Assembly (NCBI GenBank): GCA_918026815.1
Contig: CAKJVC010000229.1
Coordinates: forward strand, 310,001 to 374,000
Source of the DNA: Chalara sp. BL73
Lineage: Eukaryota > Ascomycota > Leotiomycetes > Helotiales
Reading direction: 5' to 3'
DNA: 64,000 nucleotides
Position numbers and translations under genes: made by a program. The notes under the pieces were generated by a model that saw only the letters and a list, made by a program, of their open reading frames with translations, was not told the origin of the DNA and made no database searches. This document shows, piece by piece, positions 10,379 through 20,950 of the stretch (position 1 is its first letter; each line of letters begins with the position of its first letter).

Positions 10379-11848
10379 TCATTGCTCAGCAGAATCCCTT
10401 TCCCTTTGCTCCCTTCTTAACCTCTTTCTCCGTCCATGCCCTAATTGCAAAAATATAAGCCCCAAGCTGGCCACTAACCATGCTGTAAGGATTGTGAAAG
10501 CCCAGCCGCTGCCAATCGCATTAACCACTGGCAGAGCGGCAGCAATACTGCCGGCTGCCATGATACATCTAAGTAAATTTACTGCAGCGGTGGCTGACGC
10601 AGCATCTCTCGGGAAAATATCAACCACCAAAGTTGAGATGATACTAATGATGGACGTAGCAGTCCATCCCATAACAAACGTGCAAATAATTGGAACCGAG
10701 ATGTGTATTTTATAGTGTAGAGTCCAGCCAAACACCAAAACCGAAGCACATTGTAGACCGCTATAGAACCAAACTGTCCGGAGTCGGGCACGTTCCAGAG
10801 GGAAGTCTTCGATGGCGCCTGTATAACTGTTTTTAACTTTGGCGTAATCATAATCAAGCACCTTTCCGGCCACAAGGGTACCAATGATCGATCCACCGCC
10901 GTTTCCCAAAAACGTCAAGCCAATGCTGAGATCACTTAGGTGATAGGTTTTCTTGAAGAGAGTTGACATCACAGTAATGACTATCTGCCATACTGTATAG
11001 TAAATTGCCGTAAAAATGATGATATATGTGACTTCGAGGCCGATCAGAATTTGAAACGATCCGAGGAAGTTGACTGGTTTCTTTTTTTCTATCTGCTGCC
11101 TGGATATATCAATACTCTCGGAATTCTCCACATCCCTTCGCTTTTGACGATAACGCTGGATGTATGAAACCATGGAGGTCGACAAAAAGCCTTTGGTTGG
11201 AACCGATCCGTTGCCGACTAGCGACCGGAGAGTTTCCGGTAATACAATGATCAGGATAACGAGAAAGACGCCGCTATAGATTGCGAGGAACCAGAAAATG
11301 GCTCTCCATCCAAGAGTCTGAGAGAAGATGCCTCCAAGAATCGGCCCAACCGCTACAGGAGTAAGCAGGCCACTCTGATATATTCCCATATAGCCGCCTC
11401 GCTCTTCTCTTCTGGTTATGTCGCCAATAACGCCGCTGCCTATCGCGATTGTACTTGCGCTTCCTGTGCTTTGGAGACACCTCAGAACAAGCAGCTGAGC
11501 AAAGCTCCGTGTTTCGGCAAGCCCAACGCAGGCAGCGAAGAATACAAGGAACGTGCCAATGTATACGGATCTCCTCCCATGTACATCTGCAAGCGCGCCC
11601 CATATGCTGGGAGAGAGGCCTTGAAATAAGAGATAGGCGGTCACCGTCAAGTTGATCATTTCAGGCGTGGTCGACAGGTCTGCTGCTACCGAGGGGATCG
11701 CTGGATGATAGATATTGGACGATATGCCCGAAAAGGTTGCGGCCACGGACACCACCGTTATAATGAATGCCTTGTGCCGTGAAGAGAAGATGCTGTATGG
11801 TAGGTCCGCCTCCGGGGAGACAACAACATCGTCTCTGCGTCCGGCCAT
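10379..11848 (-). CDS. MFS transporter, drug:H+ antiporter (DHA1) type
   Basis: Single-exon gene of 489 residues from ATG 11848 to TGA 10381-10379. It has about twelve hydrophobic segments, the MFS loop 2-3 signature GALADVHGRRS near residue 85, and a TM5 region with PVAVGPILGG that suits the antiporter motif C. A charged central loop (near residues 210-260) separates the two halves, and the C-terminus is Arg-rich and cytosolic. It resembles fungal Qdr-like DHA1 exporters of drugs, polyamines or metabolites. It sits beside the aldo-keto reductase and the A-T-R enzyme and could export the cluster product. However, its promoter lacks the TTTCCGA motif shared by the others, so membership in that cluster is uncertain. 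Confidence 0.9.
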   Translation of the reverse strand: MAGRRDDVVVSPEADLPYSIFSSRHKAFIITVVSVAATFSGISSNIYHPAIPSVAADLSTTPEMINLTVTAYLLFQGLSPSIWGALADVHGRRSVYIGTFLVFFAACVGLAETRSFAQLLVLRCLQSTGSASTIAIGSGVIGDITRREERGGYMGIYQSGLLTPVAVGPILGGIFSQTLGWRAIFWFLAIYSGVFLVILIIVLPETLRSLVGNGSVPTKGFLSTSMVSYIQRYRQKRRDVENSESIDISRQQIEKKKPVNFLGSFQILIGLEVTYIIIFTAIYYTVWQIVITVMSTLFKKTYHLSDLSIGLTFLGNGGGSIIGTLVAGKVLDYDYAKVKNSYTGAIEDFPLERARLRTVWFYSGLQCASVLVFGWTLHYKIHISVPIICTFVMGWTATSIISIISTLVVDIFPRDAASATAAVNLLRCIMAAGSIAAALPVVNAIGSGWAFTILTAWLVASLGLIFLQLGHGRRKRLRREQRERDSAEQ

Positions 11849-12476
11849 GATTTACAGTGTTCGGAAGCTTCAAGGACATCAGAGGGATATCATACACTTA
11901 CGAGCAGTAGGTGAGGTGAGTCATCACTTAAGAGCATAGATATATGAAACATGGACGCCGATGTAGGGACACCCCACTTTCCTGTGGCCATGGCTGTGTG
12001 CTAGACGCAAGAATCTCTCATCGTGCATAGGTACGGAATTTTCTGAGCCGTGGCTGCAAAACGTACTATATCATTATGATTTCAACAACGAAGCTCGACG
12101 CCCGGGTCCGTGCCTATTTCGACTACTAGCCAGACTCCGCAGCTAAGTCATAAGAGGCCGACCTTAGCACAAACTACCGGCACTTAATTCTTTTGGTACA
12201 ATTGAGATTTTAACATTGAAAATTTTTGTAGTAAAGCGAGAAGTTATCTTAGTATGTTTGTGTTGAGTGTTTCACAATTGAATAAACATTGAAATTGACA
12301 CAACAAATCAACAAAAGCAATAGCCGTACTAAAAATTGGCACACTTATTTCCCAGCTCTAAAGCTAGAGAAAATCGAACGAGAAAACATCTAAGCAATGC
12401 AGAAGACAATAGAAGCAATTCAGCTTAAAACTTTTGTCTTTGTGTAGGAGAAATCTATAAAAATATAGCTTGCAAT
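11849..12476. other. MFS promoter and aldo-keto reductase 3' flank
   Basis: About 630 bp holding the promoter of the MFS gene (right-to-left) and the 3' flank of the aldo-keto reductase. It contains copy 1 of the AT-rich repeat (12152-12300), annotated separately. The AT content rises sharply from 12180 onward. No ORF is supported. Confidence 0.5.
12152..12300 (+). repeat. Diverged AT-rich repeat, copy 1
   Basis: This AT-rich stretch resembles 16590-16740 in the same orientation. Both start with AAGAGGCCGA or AAGAGGCCGACC and a CTTA word. Both pass through AACATT and then a GCGA(A/G)AAGT(T/C)A segment, and end with CACAATT, AAACATTGA and ATTGACA words in the same order. Similarity may extend about 40 bp further right. 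It may be an old MITE or solo-LTR-like element; no inverted ends or target duplication were identified. Confidence 0.5.
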
Positions 12477-13557
12477 TTATACAGTGAACTTTGTCTTGTT
12501 TTCTTCGCCTGCTTCTTTCGCAATTCTCTTGACTACATCTTCACCAGCCTCCTGGAAGATATCGTACCCCCACCGAGCGGGAAAGTTAAATCGCTTGTGT
12601 CGCTCTAGGGCGTTTAGTTCAGCCATCTCTTCCGCAGGTATTTCGAAGTCTTGGAAATTGCTTGCGATTCTCGATGCTGTCACGGATTTAGGCAGTACGA
12701 CATGCCCACGCTGTACCCCCCAACTCACGAGGACTTGACCTGGATCCTTTCCCAACTTCTTTCCAACCTTGTGTACGATCTCATCATCTACCGTCCGCGG
12801 TTCACCGGTCTGGTTGTTTCCAAGGGGAGAGTATGCTTCCAAAATTATGCCTTTGTTTTTACAGAACTCAAGAAGGGAAGGTTGTTGAAGGTAAGGGTGG
12901 GCTTCGACTTGGTTTGCAGCAGGGACTACTTTGCAGGTTGACAAGAGTGATTCAAGGCGGCTAACGTTGAAGTTTGAGACTCCTATCGCTCTCGCTTTCC
13001 CGGATTGAAGCAGCGCTTCCATGGCTGTCCAGGTGGTAGACGGTTCTATATCATCGAGCTCGAACACACCTTCCGAATCCAGTGGAAACCATTTATCACC
13101 GGGCTTAAAAGCACATGGCCAGTGCATCAGATAGAGATCAACATAGCTAGTCCCTAGATCCTTGAGAGTTTTATCTAAGGCGGCTTCGACATCCTCTGGT
13201 CTGTGAGTATATTAGTATTTCAAAGATAAGACAATTTGTGAAGCCTCTGGTGTGTCTGTACAGGAACTTTGGCACCTCTATAGATAAATAAAACAAGCAC
13301 AAAGCTTACCTATGTTTGGTATTCCACAATTTTCCAGTTATAAAGATATCTTCTCGTTTGACACCACTCGCCTGGATACCAGAGCCGACCTCTGCTTCGT
13401 TCCGATAGATTGCAGCACAGTCAATGTGTCGATAGCCAGACTTTAAGGCAATCTCGACAGCCTTTTCAACCTCCTTTGGCGCTGCTTGCCAAGTGCCAAA
13501 TCCCACAGCAGGTATCTTTGCGCCAGTATTGAGAGTAAAGGTCCGGTTCAGTGCCAT
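12477..13557 (-). CDS. Aldo-keto reductase
   Basis: Two exons, 13557-13310 and 13200-12477, joined across a 109-bp intron, give 323 residues, the normal AKR length. The catalytic tetrad is intact: Asp46 and Tyr51 in [11 protein letters not shown], Lys76 in ITGKLW and His109 in YLMHWP. The family signature [12 protein letters not shown] and the NADP-binding region [11 protein letters not shown] are present. It should reduce aldehydes or ketones with NADPH in the cytosol. It is closest in style to fungal glycerol dehydrogenase/Gcy1-like AKRs. It is transcribed divergently from the Zn2Cys6 gene with a 462-bp shared promoter carrying TTTCCGA sites. That makes it a candidate to reduce the aldehyde released by the nearby A-T-R enzyme, which is inference. 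Confidence 0.93.
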
Positions 13558-14019
13558 ATTGTCTAAAGTCGATTTTTAAGGGCGGTGCTGAAATGGTGTC
13601 AGGCAGTTGCCAGAGGACTTGTGTCTACGTTTTGCAGAAGGAAGTGCCATCTTGGAGTTTTATTGACTATGCTATCAGAGTGGTGGTCCACAGTCATGAG
13701 TGGGCAATTGTATTAATTGGTTTCGGTCTAGAAACACAACATATTTCCGACACCTACTGACTAGCATATCCTTACGTAATCATATTTCCGAGGTCCAAGA
13801 TGGGTGTGCCGACAAAGGGGTGTCCAAAGCCCCTCATTTTTTCCCGTGCTAACGATGTTAGTGGCGTTCTTCTTGCCCGTCTAGCTATGATTGACGCACT
13901 ACATTTCTTTTATCCTTTTCCATTTTCCGCTTTCCCATCAAACAGATTTCAATGCTGGTCGGAAACCTCGTGTTATCACGTGCTCCATACTCCTCATACC
14001 CCTGCTTTAAGACAGACCA
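13558..14019. promoter_or_regulatory. Shared divergent promoter with TTTCCGA motifs
   Basis: Bidirectional promoter between the aldo-keto reductase and the regulator. TTTCCGA occurs at 13744-13750 and 13785-13791, both preceded by CATA or CATAT-like bases (ATATTTCCGA twice). Its complement TCGGAAA is at 13959-13965 and a shorter TTTCCG at 13924-13929. The CGG core suits a Zn2Cys6 protein, and the neighbouring regulator is the obvious candidate binder. The binding is inferred. Confidence 0.5.
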
Positions 14020-16584
14020 ATGAATGCATATTCTTCTCCGCATACGGTTCCTGATACGCCGTCAAGTTCTCAAGCTCAAGGCGTAGATTCCATTTCGGTG
14101 CCTTCGGCGGCCGCCTATCATGAGAGGGATGGGAGCCAGGGCCGATCAGGTGCAAAGAGGAAAAGTCGAATACTTTCGAAAGCAGAAAGAAAGAAAATTT
14201 CGCGAGCTTGCGATTCATGCAAAAGGTTAACCTTGTCGCTCCTAGAAATGAGGACTTCACTGTTGTTCTTTGTTTGCCAGTTCCCAGGATTCTAAAATTT
14301 TTCTGGTGCCATGACATTTCTGAACATTGAAGTTCTTTGCTCAAATCTTCTCAAATCTTTCAAATTTTTAATCATGTAAACTTACAGTTTATGTACAGTA
14401 GGAAGTTGCGGTGCACTGGCACACAACCATGTCAACGATGTACAAAAAAGTCTTTGTTCTGTCAATATAACTCTGAGCACAGAAGGGGTAGACCTCCATC
14501 TCCTGAATTGATATCTACTCAGGTATTGCCTGAGACGAGGTTACAAACGCCTATATCGCCTTCTTGCGAGATATCTCAGGAACCAGAAGAGACCCGTTTC
14601 GATGGCCATTATATTGGTCCAACGTCCGCAATTGCGTTCCTCTATCGTGCTCAAAGAAGATTCCAACAAGACTCCGCTACGAAGTCCGGTAATCCAAGCA
14701 GTTCCTCGCAGGTCTCCATTTTCTCATTCGGCGATGGCTATCAGGCCAACTACTCTGTCTCGGAATTAAAGTACCCAGAGAAGGAGCAAGGAAATGCGCT
14801 TCTTGCTAGATATTTCGATTTTGCAATGCCTACTTACAGATTTCTACATCGTCAAACAACCGAACTTTTGCTGGATCGTTTCTACGATGAAACTCAAATA
14901 GTCTCGAACAATCACAAGCAACCTCTCTCTTGTGCTGAAGCTGCTATATGCCTTTTAGTGCTAGCCACTGCGTCGCTATATGGGAAGGAAGTGGATGTGC
15001 TAACTGACAAGGAATATGCAGATGAGACGGTCCTCAGGTACTATTAAATATATCAATTATCGCTACAAATGGTTGACATCTTTTAGTGGCCAACTTTTTG
15101 CCGCTGCTGAAGCAAAACTTTCAAGTGAGACTGGTCGCGTGCGATTGGAATCTGTGCAGGCAAAGCTTGCCTTATGCATATACTTGCTTGCATCATCTCG
15201 CATAAATCAGGCCTGGTATACTTTTGGTACGACCAGTCAAATGATCATGGCGCTGGGCTTGCATAGAAAACGATACACCCAGTCCTTCAGCGCATCAACC
15301 AGCTCAATTGAGATTGAAATCAGGAAGCGTGTTTTTTGGAGCGCCTATACGCTAGATAAATACCTCAGTGTTATTCTTGGCCGCCCTCGAATTTTCAGGG
15401 ACGAAGACATTGATCAACACCTACCGGAAAGATTGAATAACAATGACCTCTCTACTGCAGGGTATACGGAATTGTTCAAGCCATCCAAGACCTTGTCTGT
15501 GTCTGACGCGCCGGTCTTCCATGCGAGGTTCGTTAGTTCACAGCCTTTGGAAAACGATACCCAAAGCTCTCTATGGCATTGTGCTAACTTCAAAGTAGAT
15601 TGGCAAAAATCGTCGGGTCAATATCAAGTGATCTATATCCCACGAATAAAGATGTAGCAACACCATGGACCGAAATTGCACAGCAACGAACGTCTGAATT
15701 GAAAGCATGGAAGGAATCACTACCTGCATTCCTCGAGCCTGACAAGGTAGACCCCTCTATGCTCATTCCGATTTATCAACGTCAGAGCACTGTATTGAGG
15801 TTGGCTTATCTTCACGCGTTGATTCTCGCCAATCGACCTCTCCTGTTAGATCGCTTCATCAATCTAAGCAGGCCATCTCAATACCCAGGTAACTTGGTGG
15901 GTGGCCTCAAAGAATGCATTGATGCTGCGGTGGCCGTCGTTGAGACCGTCAATGGTCTTTTAGATCAAGGCAGAATGCGAAAGCCTTTCTGGTTCACCCA
16001 TTATATCAGCTTTTGCGCCATCTCTGCTCTTTATGTTTACACGATACAAAGTAGCGGTCAGTCAAGTGGCCAGGAACAACATGAGGCTTCTTTGCAATAT
16101 TTCGAGGCTGCAGATCGCTGCCAGCGCGCAATTTACGCCACGACGGCCTCGACCTCTCCCTTTCGGCGCTACAACATTATTCTAGATGAACTAAAGAAAG
16201 AGGTCATTCGCTTGACCTCCCAAGGGCAAGACTCTGGAGGCTTTGCATCGGGTCGTCAATTGGAAGTCCAGCCTCTCCAATCAGCAGACTTAGCAGAATC
16301 TAGAGGACTTCCCAATCAAGCGCTGGACATGCGCGATAGGTATTCAATAGAATATATGCCATTAGCACAGGACTTGCAGCCTTCTGCTTATGGCCATAAC
16401 GACGCCACCATGCAAATATTTGATCAGGCATATCTATTGTACGGCCAGGAGGTCGAACTTGGCTGGGCAGAATTTGATTCATGTGTAAGTCTATATCCCG
16501 TTGAGATCTTCATCATAGAGCAATAATGAGTGACTTGGACTTTAGGCTATTAATTGGCCGGATGGGACATGGCTCTCCAGTTGA
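14020..16584 (+). CDS. Zn2Cys6 transcription factor, probable cluster regulator
   Basis: Five exons (14020-14225, 14399-15037, 15087-15527, 15596-16484, 16546-16584) give 737 residues. The zinc cluster is split by intron 1: CDSC from exon 1, then CX2CX6CX5CX2CX6C completed in exon 2 by KLRCTGTQPCQRC and the last Cys in FCQY. A fungal middle homology region spans about residues 190-600, with ESVQAKLALCIYLLA and RVFWSAYTLDKYLSVILGRP. The last exon codes only 12 residues ending WPDGTWLSS, a common close for this family. Intron 1 uses a weak GTTAAC donor, so that joint is the least certain. It is divergent from the aldo-keto reductase and upstream of the A-T-R enzyme, so it is the likely pathway regulator. 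Confidence 0.9.
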
Positions 16585-17150
16585 GAAAAAAGAGGCCGAT
16601 CTTAACCAACTGCCAACATTTGGTCCTTATATCATAATTAATATCTCAACATTAAACATTTTCTAATAAGGCGAAAAGTCAATTTACTTCGTTAAAAAGT
16701 AAGTGTATGAAATTGCCTCACAATTATTCAAACATTGACAAGCATACAATAAAGTGAAATAGTAATAACGGCGTCAAATAAAAATTCCTCCTTCTCGGCC
16801 CTAAGCCAGCAAACAAGCGACTACGGGTAGCCAAGACCAAACTGCCGAGACGAGCCGCACAATTCTGTTTCCGAACAAGTTGACCACTTTTCCGAGACTT
16901 GAACATCTACAAGTATCGTTTCCGATCAGATACCTTCATTGAATTTCCGCTATGGGTCGGCTTGAACAAAGATCAATGGGGTGTAGTGGGGTAACTCCAG
17001 CTCTGGTATTAACTTACAACCTCCAGACCTAACACATTTTAGGTAAAAATGTATATATTATATAAAACCAGACAACTTTTGAAGTCATCATAACTCTTCC
17101 TCCGAGTGACTCACGATTAATTCTCATACCACCAGACTTAGTACACAAAT
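16585..17150. promoter_or_regulatory. Promoter of the A-T-R-kinase gene
   Basis: TTTCCGA occurs three times in 58 bp (16868-16874, 16889-16895, 16919-16925) and TTTCCG once more at 16944-16949. A TATAAAA box is at 17061-17067, about 85 bp before the ATG. The left part is the AT-rich repeat copy 2. The clustered motif suggests control by a Zn2Cys6 protein. Confidence 0.5.
16590..16740 (+). repeat. Diverged AT-rich repeat, copy 2
   Basis: Second copy of the repeat at 12152-12300, same orientation, starting five bases after the stop codon of the regulator. Together the copies bracket the divergent aldo-keto reductase/regulator pair. Similarity is word-by-word and moderate, so the boundaries are approximate. 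Confidence 0.5.
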
Positions 17151-20100
17151 ATGCCGCCCTCGGCTATTGAGATTATCTCGCCGTCCGTCGAATGGGACGG
17201 CACCTGGAAACAATCATACATTAAGTCGGCACACATTGAGGATTCGAATAGCAATTTTACTGCCGAGCCAGAGCCAATTCTCACCATAGATGATCTACTC
17301 AGACGACGGGCACATGAAGCTCCACATGAAACAATCATTTCATATCCCTCGTCCGGGAATGACTATGTTAGCTATACCTATCAACAAATCGATGTCTTTG
17401 CACAGCGTGTTGCCCAGAAGTACAGAGATATCATTCCTCAACGGTTATCTTCATCGGATTCAGAGATAGTTGTTGGGCTCTTGGGGCCATCCAACTTTGA
17501 GTACTTCATAAGCGTCTTGGCGCTCAGCAAATTATCAGCTTCAGTTCTCTTCCTTTCCACCAGGATAAGTGTTGCTGCATACTCCTCACTTCTCAAAGCA
17601 ACGGGAGCTAAGCATTTGTTGATAAATTCTACATTCAATGATGTAGCTCAAGAGGTTAAGGGTACCTGTGAGATTCCTGATCTTCAGGTCCATAATATTG
17701 CAACTTCAGAATCATACGATTTCGCCATCAATCAGTGCATCGACACAAGAATGTCCACACATCTCGACCCTGAGATTGAGACAAAGAAAATCTCATGGAT
17801 TATTCATTCGAGTGGTTCAACAGGTATGCGGCGTTGTATTAATTTTAATAGAGCAACCTACTAATCTTCTCATAACTACAGGTCTTCCTAAACCAATCTA
17901 TCAGACTCACAAAGCCGCCCTCAACAATTATGCCAACAATCTTAATATGAGAGGGTTCATTACTCTTCCACTGTACCACGCTCACGGAATCTCCAGTGTC
18001 TTTCGAAGCATTCATTCAAGGAAACAGATTTATCTCTACAACGCCGATCTTCCTCTCACTCAACAGAACCTATTAAGTACTATGCAAAAGTATTCTTTTG
18101 AAATATTCTATGGGGTGCCCTACGCCCTAAAACTTCTCGGAGATAGTTCAGAAGGCACTGCTGCACTAGCAAAGCTCAAAATAGTCATGTTTGGGGGTTC
18201 TGCGTGTCCAGATGCTTTAGGAGATAAGCTTGTTGAAAATGGAGTAAATCTCATCAGCCATTACGGAACGACCGAAACAGGACAGCTCATGACTTCTTTT
18301 AGAGATTCTGGAGACATTGCCTGGGATTATGTTCGTGCTGGTGATGCGGTTAAGCCGTATTTGAGGTGGGAGTTACGAAGCCCTGGAATCTATGAGCTTA
18401 TCGTCCTTGATGGCTGGTCATCAAAAGTTGCCTCTAACAGACCCGATAACTCTTATGCAACGAAAGATTTATTTACGGCTCATCCCACCATTCCTGATGC
18501 GTGGAAATATTTTGCCCGACTCGATGATACCATCGTTTTAATGAATGGAGAGAAAGTTGTCCCGAACATGTTTGAACATCTGATCCGCGCCTCCTCAGCT
18601 ATAATTGCTGAAGCAGTCATGTTTGGCAATGGCAAGACGCGACCCGGTCTCATGGTAATCTCCTCGGAGTCTGGTGCAGACCTCTCAAATGACGACTTTC
18701 GGAATGCGCTTGTCCCTGCGCTTACTGAAGCAAACAAAGACATGCCTGGCTATGCACAGATGTCTTTAGATATGGTCGAAATTCTCCCTTATGGTACATC
18801 TTATCCTAGAACCGATAAAGGTACGGTGATCCGAGCAGCTTTCTACCGAACCTTCTCTGAGCAGATTGAGCGTGTCTATGCCGCGGCAGACGTCCCAAGT
18901 GGAGAGCTGTGCTTGAGTGAAGAGGAATTAAAAACTTATATTCGTACGGAGCTTCTCAGAATCCTCCGCACCAATACCATCATCAAAGACGAGACGGATC
19001 TCTTCTCTATAGGGCTGGACTCGCTTCAAAGTATTCAACTTCGTAGCGTGCTCAGCAAGAATATCCAGACCAACAAGCAGCAGCTTGGTGCCAATATCGT
19101 GTTTGATTTCCCATCTATCAACGCTCTTTCTAAAGAACTCTATCGCATGCGAATTGGCGGAGAGTCTGAGGTCATTTCAGTGACAGACATGATGAACAAC
19201 TTAATTCAGAAGTATTCAAGTTTCTCACCCCATGTCCCTACAATAAATGATAAGGAAGGAGAGTACTTGGTAAGTTAATTGCAATTGTTTGACGTGCCCA
19301 GAGACATTCTAACGTATTATCTAGGTTGTCACTGGAGCTACTGGATCCCTTGGTGCACATCTCGTCGCCCGGCTTGTCACACGCCTGGATGTGAAAAGAG
19401 TCTACTGCCTTGTCCGCGCCTCTTCTCTCTTGAATGCGCGCTCTCGCGTGAGGAACTCGTTGCGGAAACGTTACGTTTATCACAACTTAGATGTCGAATC
19501 ACGCAGAAAGATTGTGGCGTTACCAGCCGACTTCAGTGACGAGTCTCTTGGTCTAAGCCCAGAAAAATACACAGAACTTACATCAAACATCACCGGACTC
19601 ATTCATTGCGCTTGGAGTGTCAATTTCAATCTAGCTCTTGGTAGCTTTGAGGCAGATTGTATTTCTGGAGCTCATAATCTGATGGCATTGTGCTTGAAGG
19701 CTCATCGACCAGAGCCAGCAACGTTTAATTTCTGCAGCTCTGTGAGCACTGTAGCCCGCACAAAGGGAGGGTTTGTGCGGGAAGATCTGCCCGAAAGTCT
19801 TGAGTATGCTCAAGGAATGGGATATGCACAGTCAAAGCTTGTCACTGAACACATTTGCGTGGCAGCTGCCAAATCCTATGGCATACGTGCTCGCGTTTTG
19901 CGAATTGGGCAGGTCATCGCTGATACAGCCCATGGCATATGGAATGCCACCGAGGCAATTCCTTTGATGATCCAATCCGCCCTTACTATTGGTGCGATAC
20001 CAAAACTTGATGAAAACCCTCTGTGGTTACCAGTTGATGTTGTTGCAGCAGCCGTTTTAGATATCTCTCTCAGCTCTGCTGGCACTTGCGTAACAAATAT

Positions 20101-20950
20101 TGTCAACCATCAGTCCTTTCACTGGACTCAAGATCTGATTCCAGCACTTCACAAAGCTGGGCTTAGCTTCAAGGAGATCCACCAAAGGGATTGGGTCAAC
20201 GCTCTCCGCACATCAAATTCCGACCCAGTGTCAAACCCACCCATAAAACTAGTGGACTTCTTCGCTAGTAAATATGACAATGATGTAGTTAAATCAGGTC
20301 TCACTTATGATACTTCTTTTGCCCGTTACCTTTCGCCAGCTCTGGCCGCTGCTCCTGTTCTTAACCAGGAATTGGTTAGCAAGTTTGTCTCACATTTCCT
20401 TGCGACATCTTGGGCAGTGCGGGCTTCTCAAAGCAAGAAACGCTTGATAGTCCTTGCTGGACCGTGTGGCACAGGCAAATCAACTGTGGCAGCTAGTCTT
20501 TCAAAGGCACTCGGCATTTCATGGATCGAAGGGGACCATTTACATTCAAGGATGTCCATTGACAAAATGTCAAATGGTGTTGCACTGTCAGATAATGACA
20601 GGTGGGCATGGCTTGAGACACTCAAAGCTACGGCTTTACTTGACTTTAACAAGAATGACTCAGAGCAAGTCATCGTCACCTGTTCTGCGTTGAAAAGAAT
20701 TTATCGAGATGAGGTGCGGAACAGTCGTGTGATGAAGCCAGTTTTCTTGATGTTGCAGTGTGACGACCAGACACTGGAGCGGAGAGTGAGCGAGCGGGAA
20801 GGACATTATATGGGTGTACAGATGATCGGAAGTCAGTTGCAAAGTTTGGAATTGCCTTGGATCGACGAAGTCGACGTTATTCCCGTTGATACTATAGGAT
20901 CCCAAGAGGATGTGCTAGCTGAGGTGTTAGACGTGTTAGAAAACCTGTAG
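17151..20950 (+). CDS. NRPS-like A-T-R carboxylate reductase fused to a gluconokinase domain
   Basis: Three exons (17151-17823, 17882-19269, 19325-20950) give 1,228 residues. An adenylation domain (about 40-560) has HSSGSTG, YGTTETG from Tyr352 and PRTDKGT with the catalytic Lys537. A carrier domain has the phosphopantetheine serine Ser605 in GLDSLQ. A thioester reductase domain starts at residue 688 with VVTGATGSLGAHL and has Tyr854/Lys858 (YAQSK). Such enzymes activate a carboxylic acid, load it and release it as an aldehyde or alcohol with NADPH. The same last exon then continues without a break into a kinase domain (about 1058-1228): Walker A GPCGTGKST from 1066, GDHLH, SDNDRW, CSALKRIYRD and EGHYM, all gluconokinase (GntK) hallmarks. 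The substrate is unknown. The fusion is unlike any A-T-R architecture I know. Confidence 0.9.

Noticed and set aside
10379..11848. First MFS transporter as a sure member of the A-T-R cluster
   Set aside because: It is adjacent, but its promoter lacks the TTTCCGA motif and the AT-rich repeat lies between it and the others, so membership is left open.
15016..15657. Apparent frameshift in the 14020-16584 regulator
   Set aside because: A normal 68-bp intron (15528-15595) with a GCTAAC branch site restores the frame exactly, so the gene is intact.
20428..20905. Possibility that the gluconokinase part is a separate gene
   Set aside because: The frame is continuous with the reductase domain through more than 1.6 kb of exon 3, with no stop, no splice need and no promoter-like gap before the Walker A motif.
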